Shown here piece by piece: positions 1 through 10,487 of a stretch of DNA of 64,000 bases (position 1 is the stretch's first letter; each line of letters starts with the position of its first letter). Origin of the DNA: Siphonodentalium dalli. Taxonomy: Eukaryota; Mollusca; Scaphopoda; Gadilida; Siphonodentaliidae. The stretch spans positions 41,701,503 through 41,765,502 of the forward strand of contig CP136065.1 of the NCBI GenBank assembly GCA_032622095.1, written 5' to 3'. The notes beneath the pieces are model-generated. The model did no database searches. It saw only the letters and a list, made by a program, of their open reading frames with translations, and was not told where the DNA came from. The position numbers were made by a program, and so were the translations under genes.

Positions 1-54
1 GCTGTTGAAGCTTTATTTGGGCGTTTTTTGCCGTTTTGTTGGGTAAAGGGTTAA
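1..54. mobile_element. Group A piggyBac-like MITE, end fragment
   Basis: The terminal 50 bases match the right end of the group A copy at 446-839. They end in TGTTGGGTAAAGGG followed by TTAA. The rest of the copy lies outside the window. Confidence 0.85.
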
Positions 55-119
55 TCTAGATTGATGAATACAGGACAACAGCCAAACAATGGACATATGG
101 ACATTGGGCGGGACCTATC

Positions 120-427
120 TGAATGGATAATGTCACATTCAGCGGGAGTGAAAATGCATTCTGGGAGAGCACTTACTCGGGAGCACATTACTATTACTAG
201 TATCACGATGAGGATGTTGGAGTGGACTGTCAGAGTGAGTACAAGATGACGTCACTTTGACAGCAGCATAAATTATGCTGCTGTATGATAAAATGCCACA
301 TGAGTAGACGAATACAACAGAGGTGAGAAAGCAATATGGGATAGTTCTTACTCGGGAACACATTACTATAAACACAGTGAGGATGTTGGAGTGGACTGTC
401 AGGGCGAATACAAGTGACGTTAGACTA
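120..427 (+). repeat. 144-bp tandem repeat array, part 1 (diverged)
   Basis: Two diverged units are visible. Each has a block like 'GGGAGTGA..TACTCGGGAGCACATTACTATTA' (interrupted) followed by 'GTTGGAGTGGACTGTCAG'. They match the better-conserved units at 5617-6610. A small palindrome around AGCATAAATTATGCT (about 264-280) interrupts the second unit. This is the left edge of an array that later insertions broke up. Confidence 0.7.
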
Positions 428-1034
428 CAGTAATGCCCTAATTAACCCTTTACCCAACAGAACGGCCGTGTGCCAATGCATTCTCTTATATATGCGTGTC
501 GACCATAGGTCGCCTCGCATATATAAGAGAATGCATTGGCTTAACACATTAAAAATTATATAAAATTGTTAAAGAATGTAAGAAAAAATGGTAAAAAGTA
601 TTAAAAAAAGATTTTTTTTAGGCCAATGCATTCTCTTATATATGCGAGGCGACCTATGGTCGACTCGCATATATAAGAGAATGCATTGGCACAGGGCATA
701 ACTGTAACCATCACAATGTGGTCAATGAGCCGGTTCCAATGATATCCATATTTGTATGGTTCTATTGAGACAGACCGAAGATATTTTAGGCCGTTGAAGC
801 TTTATTTGGCCGGTTTTGGCCGGTTTGTTGGGTAAAGGGTTAATCGACTCCCTAACCAGAGCAGAATTATGGGAAACTTTTCAGGATTTAGTCGGAAATA
901 TGGCTTGTTGCCATTCATTGGAAAGCTCTCGAGATGTTTCCAATGAATGGCAACAAGCCATATTTCCGACTAAATCCTGAAAAGTTACCCATAATTCTGC
1001 TCCGGTTAGGGAGTTGATTAATTAGGGCATTACT
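428..1034. mobile_element. Group F foldback MITE (Tc1/mariner-like), carrying a nested group A MITE
   Basis: It begins TA-CAGTAATGCCCTAA (428) and ends TTAGGGCATTACT (1034). The two arms, about 100 bp each, are inverted copies meeting near 930. The group A MITE at 446-839 sits in a TTAA of the left arm, with TTAA on both sides, so the left arm resumes at 'TCGACTCC'. The CAGT terminus and flanking TA suggest Tc1/mariner mobilisation. It has no coding capacity. Confidence 0.85.
442..843 (+). mobile_element. Group A piggyBac-like MITE with two palindromes
   Basis: TTAA target copies lie at 442-445 and 840-843, around an element that begins CCCTTTACCCAACA and ends TGTTGGGTAAAGGG. Inside are two ~69-bp near-perfect palindromes (about 471-540 and 623-690), each running from 'CCAATGCATTCTC' to 'GAGAATGCATTGG', separated by an AT-rich spacer. 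The right side carries GGCCGGTTTTGGCCGG. The TTAA duplication and CCC/GGG ends are piggyBac hallmarks. No transposase is present. Confidence 0.88.
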
Positions 1035-1201
1035 AGTAACGAAATGCCATGTGTAGTCGGATACAGCGGGAGTGAGACACCAATATGGGATTGCTCTCAC
1101 TCGGGAGCACATTACTATTATCGCAATGAGGACTCTGGAGTGGATTGTCAGGTGAGTACAAGATTCCGCCATATTTACAGTAACAAAATACCATGTGTAG
1201 T
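1035..1201 (+). repeat. 144-bp tandem repeat array, part 2
   Basis: About one and a sixth units, from 'GTAACGAAATGCCATG' through 'GGAGTGGATTGTCAGG', close to those at 5617-6610. The array is cut here by the hAT element starting near 1202. Confidence 0.8.
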
Positions 1202-3192
1202 CAGTGATGTAAGTTTTCCGTTTTTTGCCAGTTTTTCGTTCCGTTCCGGCTTCGGTTTTTTTTTTCTGGCTTCCGATTTTTTTGTCCGATTCTTCGTTAG
1301 TGCTTTCACTTTACCGGATGATGTCAAACAATCTTCCGTTTCAGCACACTGAAAGCATTCCGCGATATTGCTTTACCGACCTCCGGTTATGAATAGCACA
1401 TGTCTATTGTTGTTCTTTTCGCGCCTGGATAATTTCTTAGTCGCATTTTAACAATAACAACAATGAGTATTTTAAATCGAGATTCCCCGATCAATGACGT
1501 GGGATTGAAAAACAAATTCAATTGGTCTTGGCTGGAACAAAAAGATGTTCACGGCGACTTTCTATCCGATTACATTAGGAAAATAAACGTTGCTGGAAAG
1601 GTATTGTGCATTTATTGCGGCGATCACATCAAGTACGGTTCGTCGGGAAAAAAAGCCCTGCACAATCATGCATCGTCGGCAAAACACAACACAAGCAGGA
1701 AAACCTTGGCCAACAACCAACCTCTGCCCAGTGTTTTCACCAGTACACAACTTCTGGAACAGGGTGCTGTGTTGAATTCAAATAAACCTCAGACTGAATC
1801 CACAATGAAAGCTGTGTATGGAGCCCCACCAAATGTGATCACCCCAGGTGAGACTGCTGCTGAACCAAAACCATTGCCTGTTGTACACTTTACGGACAGA
1901 GTTTCTCATGCAGAGGCGCTGATATGCAGCTTTATAGCAGAACATTCTCTCCCGCTATCAGTTATGCCAGGGATCATTAAATTGTCTCAAGAGCTGAGCC
2001 AGGACAAAAAAGTTTTAGAAAGTCTAAAAATGGAACGACAGACAGCAACCTATAAATTGAAGGAAGGATTAGCAGGTGTGTCACGTAAAAGGATAGTGAA
2101 TCGCATTTTTCAATTAACTTGGATGAATGCACAAACAAAGCTAACAAAGAACGTGTATTGAATATTCTTGTTTGCTTTTTCGATGATGATCTTCAAAAGA
2201 GTGTTGTAGAACACTATGCATCAGTCACCATGACAACTGCCAATGCCACAACTGTCCACAAGGTTGTTACAGATCTGCTGATTGATGATGACATCCCACT
2301 TGCAAATCTAATTTCAAGTTTATCGGACACCACAAATTATATGAGAGGGAAATTAAATGGATTCGAGACCATGCTGAGAAAAGATATTCCCTCACTTTTG
2401 GATATTGATGGAGATATTTGTCATCACATTCATAATTCAGTAAAATTGTTCTGCAAAGCTTTCGATCGACATGTTGAGAAGTTTGATGATGACATATTCA
2501 TTGACTTTAGGTACAGTCCAGAATCAAGAGAATACTTAGAAGAGATATGTCATATGCTTGGTATAAAATACCAGGTACCAACTGAGAGAATCCAGCATAG
2601 ATGGTTATCAGCATATGATGTTACTGTCCGCAATGAAAGCCTATTTGATGCTTTCATTCTGTATTACAACTGTTGGCTATCATAATATGATCAGGAAACG
2701 TACAAGGACATATTCTTGAATATTTTCAAGAAACTGTCAAAGGAGGCCAAAGTCAGGTACTTTCAGATTGTGAAATTCATGAAGGGGAAGAAGTTAACAG
2801 ATGATGGGGAAAAAGAGGAAACAACTATTATAGAAAAAGTATTCTACGAACGACAACTGACTCTTGTTTGTGTTCATTTGTATTGTGCGCTGCTTCCAAT
2901 TTTCAAATCGTTCGTATTAACATTCAAGATGAAAGAGCCCATGGTACACTGTCTTCATGATGAAGTTGTTGCTTTATTCAGGAATTTTCTGGCATGCTTT
3001 GTTAAAGTAGATTCCATCAAGGATCTGAGTGCTCGGAAGCTATCAAGAATGGATCTATCTGACTCACAGTATCACCTGAAACTGAAACATATCTTTGTTG
3101 GTGAGAAGGCAAATGGCATCTTGCAACAGCTTGATCGTGAGGAGAGAAAGGAATTTCTTGACAAACTGTTGAAGTCATATATTGACACAGCA

Positions 3193-3949
3193 ACATATAT
3201 GTAGGTGTGCCACGATTAATCGTATAATCGATGAACCGTTGATAAAGCCGATAATCGATTACCATTTCCGTAATTTATTTCGGACGTCGGAATACCATGT
3301 TTGTTTTACACAGTTTAATCTACAACCGAAGGTTTAACAACCTTTGATCGTGCATCAGAGAGATTCTGACAACATGAGTATACTTAGATGTTACTAGTAC
3401 AGGCTATTACTTATTGTGTGGTGACTGCTGAATGAAAATCACAATTACTATCACAATTATTTAACATGTTCTGAGTTTTGAAATTTCTGGGTGGGGGGCT
3501 ACCTTTGTGATTGTTATCCATGCACACTCTGGAAGTTTGCTGAAACTTACAGTTTCTGTAACATTAGATTCCTTTTTTTTAGGAACCGCCGGCGGTCTGT
3601 CATGCATTCCTATTTTTATATTGTTTGTATGTTTGGCTATTCATAACACTAAAATTAATGGCTATGTTCGTTCTAATGAACTCACAATTATTATAACCTG
3701 GACATCGCCGAGAAATGTGCTGGTATTGAATACATTGGGCTCATTAGTGATTACCGGTGGTTTATGGTGCACATTATTAACGTAAAAAATTACATCAGCC
3801 GAGTTGTTTAACAAACACCCAGCCAATAGGCCATATTACGGAATACTTCCACTGTTATTGATATTAGGCACGATTAATCGATTATAATCGATTATTGACG
3901 ACCGATTATCGATTATCAAAATCAATAATCGTGGCACCTCTACATATAT
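3193..3949. mobile_element. Non-autonomous hAT-like element with 8-bp target duplication
   Basis: ACATATAT occurs at 3193-3200 and again at 3942-3949. The element between them (3201-3941, 741 bp) begins GTAGGTGTGCCACGATTA and ends TAATCGTGGCACCTCT, giving inverted ends of the TAGAGGTGCCACGATTA type. Subterminal ATCGATTATAATCGATTA-like runs are rich in ATCGAT. There is no credible coding frame. It split the hAT transposase gene in its third segment. Confidence 0.85.
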
Positions 3950-4543
3950 GCAAGGCAAACTTCCTCTGCGAAACGGAGTTCTTGAATCTGTGTCATCTCT
4001 AGATCCACGAGCTATTGGATAGCGTCACAGAATCATTGCTTGAGGGAGTAAAATATTATTTCCCTACTGTCATCACAAGAGACCAATTTGACCAGTATGA
4101 TTTGGAGTGCAGGAGGATTCATCTAGATCCATGTCTGCCGGATTATTCAAATGATTCAAGACTTGATGAGTGGTGGTCAAAGGTTTTGAAGAGTGACTAT
4201 CCAATCTTGGGAAGAGTGGTCAAAGCATGCCGGTCAATTTTTACCGGACCAAGAGTAGAACAATCATTTAGTACTATGAATGATGTAATATCTAAGAGAT
4301 CAAACAGAATGGCTGTCAAAACCTATTCCGCTATTCAAACTGTCAAATATGATCTTCTTTCTAGAGGACAGACGTCTATTGAAAAATTTCATAGAGATGA
4401 CCATCTACCTACTCCAGTGGATAAATCTCTTATATATTACATGCAGACATCATATGGTAGGCACTAGAGGAGGCAGACTAAAAAGGATCAAGTTTCTAAA
4501 TCAAAAGATGTGTCAATTCCAGCTGCTGCTGCTCATTCTCGTA

Positions 4544-4943
4544 TTAACCCTTTACCCAACAAACCGGCCAAAACCGGCCAAATAAAGCTTCAACAGCCTA
4601 AAATATCTTCGGTCTGTCTCAATAGAACCATACAAATATGGATATCATTGGAACCGGCTCCTTGACCACATTGTGATAGTTACAGTTATGCCCTGTGCCA
4701 ATGCATTCTCTTATATATGCGAGTCGACCATAGGTCGCCTCGCATATATAAGAGAATGCATTGGCCTAAAAAAAATCTTTTTTTAACACTTTTTACCATT
4801 TTTTCTTGCATTCTTTAACAATTTTATAATTTTTAATGTGTTAAGCCAATGCATTCTCTTATATATGCGAGGCGACCTATGGTCGACTCGCATATATAAG
4901 AGAATGCATTGGCACAGGGCCCTTATGTTGGGTAAAGGGTTAA
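4544..4943 (-). mobile_element. Group A piggyBac-like MITE in the hAT transposase tail
   Basis: TTAA occurs at 4544-4547 and 4940-4943, with CCCTTTACCCAACA and TGTTGGGTAAAGGG ends. Both ~69-bp palindromes are present. Orientation is opposite to the copy at 442-843, since the GGCCAAAACCGGCC side comes first. It interrupts the basic C-terminal coding tail of the transposase. Confidence 0.9.
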
Positions 4944-5616
4944 AGTGAAAGCATGCCCCAGATCAAAAATAACGGACACAAAAACAAAGAAAAGAAAGGC
5001 TATTCATATTCTAGCCAACAAAGCAAAGGAATCCATTTTGAAAAACTCAAAGAGAAAGCAGGATACGTCATCTCTATCGCACAACAAAAAGATTAGGCTT
5101 CACTGACATGTTTACTGTTTAATTCTTGTACATATATACATTACTGTCAGATATTTGACAGACATACATGTACATGTACTGCAATTGATGTTTTTAATTC
5201 AGTTCAGGACATTTGAAAAGCTTTGAACATGTTTGAAGAAACTTTTGTAAATCTATAAATATTGCTGAACATTTATCTGACACATGTTGTTTGTTAGAGC
5301 CTTTGTATGTAAATATGTCAGCAACAGAGACTATATAATTTATTGGGTGAGTTACTAGTAGACAATATGTATGCTCTGAATTTTTTTTTACTGAATTTTA
5401 TTTACAAAAACAGGAATTTTGAGCTGGATTGTATATCTCTTTTTTTTTTTTTATCATAGAATGCTCCCAGATGCATTCTCAGAGCCTTGAAAATACAAAT
5501 TTTTCTTGGGGGAGAACCCCCAAACCCCCCATTAGCAAGAGGGGGACACCCCCTACCCCACCCTCCCCGCTTGGCCTTCGGCAGATCATGTTCAGGTTTT
5601 TTTTAATTATCCACTG

Positions 5617-6610
5617 TCGGATACAGCGGGAGTGAGAAACCAATATGGGATTGCTCTCACTCTGGAGCACATTACTATTATCGCAATGAGGACTCTGGAG
5701 TGGATTGTCAGGTGAGTACAAGATTCCGCCATATTTACAGTAACGAAATGCCACGTGTAGTCGGATACAGCGGGAGTGAGAATCCAATATGGGATTGCTC
5801 TCACTCGGGAGCACTCTCCGAGCACATTACTATTATCGCAATGAGGACTCTGGAGTGGATTGTCAGGCGAGTACAAGATTCCGCCATATTTACAGTAACG
5901 AAATGCCACGTGTAGTCGGATACAACGGGAGTGAGAAATCAATATGGGATTGCTCTCACTCTGGAGCACATTACTATTATCGCAATGAGGACTCTGGAGT
6001 GGATTGTCAGGTGAGTACAAGATTCCGCCATATTTACAGTAACGAAATGCCATGTGTAGTCGGATACAGCGGGAGTGAGAAATCAATATGGGATTGCTCT
6101 CACTCTGGAGCACATTACTATTATCGCAATGAGGACTCTGGAGTGGATTGTCAGGCGAGTACAAGATTCCGCCATATTTACAGTAACGAAATGCCATGTG
6201 TAGTCGGATACAGCGGGAGTGAGAAATCAATATGGGATTGATCTCACTCGGGAGCACATTACTATTATCGCAATGAGGACTCTGGAGTGGATTGTCAGGC
6301 GAGTACAAGATTCCGCCATATTTACAGTAACGAAATGCCATGTGTAGTCAGATATAACAGGAGTAAGAAAGTAATATGGAATATTTCTTACTCAGGAGCA
6401 CATTACTATTATCGCAATGAGAATGCTGGAGTGGATTGTCAGGCGAGTACAAGATTCTGCCATATTTACAGTAACGAAATGCCACGTGTAGTCAGATATA
6501 ACAGGAGTAAGAAAGTAATATGGAATATTTCTTACTCAGGAGCACATTACTATTATCGCAATGATGACTCTGGAGTGGACTGTCAGGCGAGTACAAGATT
6601 CCGCCACATG
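5617..6610 (+). repeat. 144-bp tandem repeat array, part 3 (about 7 units)
   Basis: The marker TGGATTGTCAGG recurs at 5701, 5856, 6000, 6144, 6288, 6432 and (as TGGACTGTCAGG) 6576. Spacing is exactly 144 bp, except the first interval, which has an 11-bp insertion. Each unit contains a short hairpin made of GGGAGTGAGA and TCTCACTC. Because 144 is a multiple of three, long frames run through it on both strands; this is expected from the period and is not evidence of a gene. Confidence 0.93.
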
Positions 6611-6815
6611 TACATTAGTTATAAGATAATAAGAATAAGTGTGGCTTATAAATCAATGTTATTTTACACATTCTCAAGTTCTTAATAATTATAATGTCTA
6701 ATTGTGTGAGTGCCAGTAGATTGCCTGATGCCTAAGGAGGGTAAAATAGCTCATAAATTGCTAAGAGGTTTTAATTCAGAAATGTTTTCCTGGCAGAAGC
6801 TCCCCCACTCCCCTA

Positions 6816-7209
6816 TTAACCCTTTACCCAACAAACCGGCCAAAACCGGCCAAATAAAGCTTCAACAGCCTAAAATATCTTCGGTCTGTCTCAATAGAAC
6901 CATATATGGATATCATTGGAACCGTCTCCTTGACCACATTGTGATAGTTACAGTTATGCCCTGTGCCAATGCATTCTCTTATATATGCGAGTCGACCATA
7001 GGTCGCCTCGCATATATAAGAGAATGCATTGGCCTAAAAAAAAAAAAATTAACACTTTTTACCATTTTTTCTTACATTCTTTAACAATTTTATAATTATT
7101 AATGTGTTAAGCCAATGCATTCTCTTATATATGCGAGGCGACCTATGGTCGACTCGCATATATAAGAGAATGCATTGGCACAGGGCCCTTCTGTTGGGTA
7201 AAGGGTTAA
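6816..7209 (-). mobile_element. Group A piggyBac-like MITE
   Basis: TTAA at 6816-6819 and 7206-7209 flanks CCCTTTACCCAACA/TGTTGGGTAAAGGG ends. Both palindromes are present (about 6965-7033 and 7111-7179). The spacer is slightly shorter than in the other copies. Confidence 0.9.
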
Positions 7210-7345
7210 CACAAGAGAACACCCTCTTACTTATCAAAGACAAAGTTTTTATATTGTAATTTAATTATAACATGTCAGTATGGGTACCAAAACTGTACAA
7301 AGGCTATTCAAAGAATAATGAGGCACTAAAGAGGCTCCAAGGTAG

Positions 7346-7764
7346 AATCAATCTAGGCCTTAAAATATGGTGCTGCTCATTTACAGAATGAGGTCCCCAG
7401 AGGGTGAATTTTGTGAAGCTACCCTCCAGTGGGCTAGCATCACCAAGTTCATCCTTTGGGGACCTCATTCTGTATGGCCTCATCTGCCATGGGAGACCTA
7501 GACATAGATTTAAGTTCCAAGACATGGTGAATATGGTGATGTGTACCCATTGGGCACCTCGATTGTGCATTGTGTCATCTTTCAATTTGGGGATATAGAG
7601 AAACTAAAAAAAAAGATACTTTCCAAAGACGAGGCCTAAACAAAATGAGGTCCAGATGGTGAATTTAGGGATGCAAGCCGCTGTGCAGGGTAGCGTCACT
7701 AAATTCACCCTCTGGGGACCTCTTCCTGCAAATGAGCAGCACCATATTGAGACCTGAATCAATC
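7346..7764. mobile_element. Group H hAT-like MITE, 8-bp duplication AATCAATC
   Basis: AATCAATC lies at 7346-7353 and 7757-7764. The element (7354-7756) has ends TAGGCCTTAAAATATGG and CCATATTGAGACCTG. It contains two inverted GAGGTCCCCAGAGGGTGAAT modules (left and right) around a middle part with 'CACCCATTGGG' and 'CAATTTGGGGAT'. The two-module structure is shared with the copies at 31557, 41207, 50653 and 62477. Confidence 0.88.
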
Positions 7765-7847
7765 AATATCACAGATCTTCAATCTGTTTACCCATGGGTA
7801 TATATTAATCAAGAGTTACTGTATCCAAGCACTGGATTTGTCACACA

Positions 7848-8446
7848 TGTGTGTCATCCACAGGCAGTTTACGGTGAATACCAGCCTGACTGTAACTCAC
7901 AGACACTCTACATGTGTGTCATCCACAGGCAGTTTACGGTGAATACCAGCCTGACTGTAACTCACAGACACTCTACATGTGTGTCATCCACAGGCAGTTT
8001 ACGATGAATATCAGCCTGACTGTAACTCACAGACACTCTACATGTGTGTCATCCACAGGCAGTTTACGATGAATATCAGCCTGACTATAACTCACAGACA
8101 CTCTACATGTGTGTCATCCACAGGCAGTTTACGGTGAATACCAGCCTGACTGTAACTCACAGACACTCTACATGTGTGTCATCCACAGGCAGTTTACGAT
8201 GAATATCAGCCTGACTGTAACTCACAGACACTCTACATGTGTGTCATCCACAGGCAGTTTACGATGAATATCAGCCTGACTGTAACTCACAGACACTCTA
8301 CATGTGTGTCATCCACAGGCAGTTTACGATGAATATCAGCCTGACTGTAACTCACAGACACTCTACATGTGTGTCATCCACAGGCAGTTTACGATGAATA
8401 TCAGCCTGACTGTAACTCACAGACACTCTACATGTGTGACATCCTA
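7848..8446 (+). repeat. 65-bp minisatellite, 9 copies
   Basis: GTGTCATCCACAGGCAGTTT recurs every 65 bp from 7851 to 8371, and a degraded tenth start appears near 8436. Units differ at only a few sites (ACGGTGAATACC or ACGATGAATATC), so the array is young or well homogenised. Confidence 0.95.
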
Positions 8447-9156
8447 CACAAAATAATCTACCATCCGCAGAGAACTTTTGGTGTAAAAAAATTCTGTTTT
8501 CTAAAGTAACAGTATATCATGACTTTTCAAATAAATGTAGTTTCTGTTGAATGCAATCTAATTGTCTCTCAGTCATAAGTACAAATATTTGACCACAAAA
8601 ACTAGACATGTAACATCCATTTTTCCATTAATATATCACATTATTATAATCAATAAATTTGAAAAATGATACAAGGAAATATGGGTTGATACAAAAATCG
8701 AACTTGGCACTGAAAGGGTTAAATATATGGTTGTGACCAATATTTATATTTATACTTATTATTTCAGATGTCTGCTCAGTATCAAGGTGATGTGAATTCT
8801 GACTGGTCAAACGTATTGATCAGACTCTGTATTTCACGATCAGATAGATAAACTTGCGATGTAACAGGAGCTTGACTTCTGCTATTGATTCAGAAAGTTC
8901 GGATGATGTACCATTGTGACAGAAATGGATTATGACTGTTTTAGTGAAGGTCACCTACCTCATGTTATTTCATATTGTGGATACTGTTCTCATTTTTGTG
9001 TGAGAAATTTCTTGCCTGTATCATGAAAAGTTTTGGATTTTGTATTATTTTTGATCAACCACACCTTATATGGTGCGGTATGGCGAGGGATGACCAGAGT
9101 AGGAAATTGGTGTTTCTTCCCCTTAATCTTCTTCGACCAAGGTCTGTTCGCATCAA
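8447..9156. other. AT-rich stretch with no recognised feature
   Basis: Only short frames are present (60-64 codons), with no family resemblance. One 'CACTGAAAGGGTTAA' resembles an end of the TTAA-flanked MITEs but has no partner. Confidence 0.5.
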
Positions 9157-9268
9157 ATTCCCAACATAAATGTTCTTATCTCGGCGAGTGAGGACGTGTT
9201 TCGCTCTCGCTCTGCCTCGCGCTCTATGCGCAACGCTACGCGGTAATTAATTACCTACTACAGCCAGC

Positions 9269-10245
9269 ATGTCTGCTCAGGCAGCTTACGACATAGTGTC
9301 GAGAACTGTGAAAGTTTCTGTGAATGGCCGTCAGGCACACTCGTTATCCCAGGATAAAGTTGTTTCTGTTTTGGGTGAGGTATGTTCCCTCCAGGACAGA
9401 CTCGAAGCAGTTTATCGAATGGAACGATCCGATGAGTGGTTTATGGTGTTAGATTCGGAGATAGCTGCAAAAAACATTGGACATCAGGATGATTTCTCGT
9501 GCGAGGGAATTACTTTTAAATTTTCGCACTATCTAGAACAGAAAGTCACTGTTCGAGTACACTGGCTTCCGTACCACGTTCCGGGAGGCATGGTTCCCGT
9601 TTCGGGAAGGTGATGTCAGGAAAATTCGTCACCTCCCAAACAAAAGGGATTAGTTATCGGACCGGCGTGAAGGAGTGGGAGTTGAGAGTCGATCACGACA
9701 CCAAGGCTTTGATCCCACACACGACATCCTTCGGTGGGTATAAAGTTTTAATAACAATGGCAGGGAGGCCGCCGCTGTGCCTACGGTGCAACACAGTAGG
9801 GCACAGAAGCAGAAATTGTACGGGCCAAGGGGTTAATGGGACAGCAAACCCTTCAGGACCCCGACCTTCATACGCCGCTGCAGTTTCGCGCGGGCCACAG
9901 CCACAACCAGCCCTGAAACCTGTGGTGGTGGATGGCGAGACTGTTGAAGAGGAGAAGGAAGAAACGCAAACGGAGAAGGAAGAAACGCAAACGGAGGAGA
10001 CCCCGGCAGTTGAAGGTGTAATTGAAGGTCTTGAGGAAACGTCAAAAGAAGGAAAAGAGGAGGAGGAGACATTGAACATGGATACCGAGTCCAACAAGAA
10101 AAGGACCCGGGAACGGACCCCATCTGGGAGCGACTCCGACTCCGTTGACTCGGACCATGCTCCGAAAAAACTTTTAGCTCTAGTCGAGAATTGCCCAATT
10201 GTCATGGGCGGTCCCACCAGGAGGGAACTCATAGACATGACCTAA
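9269..10245 (+). pseudogene. LINE ORF1 (zinc-knuckle RNA-binding protein), one frameshift
   Basis: ORF1 proteins of this LINE group bind the element RNA and help form the retrotransposition complex. The N-terminal part (9269-9613, MSAQAAYDIV...) and the C-terminal part (about 9610-10245) are in different frames, so at least one indel lies near 9580-9610. The second part has a CCHC zinc knuckle, CLRCNTVGHRSRNC (C-x2-C-x4-H-x4-C), at about residues 57-70 of that segment. An acidic Glu/Thr-rich region follows, with a short duplicated EKEETQTE, and then a basic stretch (NKKRTRER). The start at 9269 follows the 5' UTR directly. Similarity to the Tx1 branch is judged from the knuckle context and the ORF2 type. 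Confidence 0.85.
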
Positions 10246-10487
10246 ACAATGGATATCACAGTTCTTCTATTTCTGAACATTACGACATGGATTTGTCCCC
10301 GGATTAATGTAATTTCTATAACGGACCCTAAACGAACCGGACTGCCCACGAACCGCCATATCTTTATGATTATGCAATCGGCTTCGGCCGTTTGTTTGCA
10401 ATTATGCTTTGTTATTATTATTATTATTTACCTTTCCATACAGGTACGTTTCAGTGCACGTGTATTAGCCACTTTATCTGCCAAACA

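Larger units (their letters stand above)
1463..5103 (+). pseudogene. hAT-family transposase, broken
   Basis: The first segment (1463-2161) has a BED-type zinc finger: CIYC at about residues 50-53, then HNHASSAKH about 17 residues later. The segment 2119-2685 continues in another frame, 2716-3204 in a third, and 4015-4467 carries the hAT C-terminal dimerisation signature (VEQSFSTMNDVISKRSNRM). Frameshifts lie near 2120, 2690 and 4015. A 741-bp element (3201-3941) interrupts it after ATATATG. A TAG at 4465-4467 is followed in the same frame by a Lys/Arg-rich tail, interrupted by a MITE at 4544-4943 and ending at TGA about 5101-5103. The tail stays open if the MITE is discounted, so the TAG may be a decay mutation rather than the original stop. 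It binds transposon ends and moves its own element in the family; this copy is dead. Confidence 0.85.
1202..5616 (+). mobile_element. Decayed hAT transposon inserted in the 144-bp array
   Basis: The sequence leaves the 144-bp array at about 1202 (CAGTGATGTAAG) and rejoins it after CCACTG at about 5616, so this block is an insertion. It holds one transposase gene (1463-5103), an AT-rich trailer, and near its right end a GC-rich stretch (about 5508-5580) with runs of G and C. Neither an 8-bp target duplication nor long TIRs could be matched, so the exact ends are inferred from the break in the array. Confidence 0.7.

Noticed and set aside
5607-6341. 244-codon minus frame and overlapping plus frames with 48-residue repeats
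   Set aside because: A 144-bp repeat keeps any frame open once one unit lacks stops; frames are open on both strands and units carry indels, so this is not evidence of a protein.
9693-10238. 181-codon minus frame opposite LINE ORF1
   Set aside because: Shadow of the Glu/Thr-rich ORF1 coding strand.
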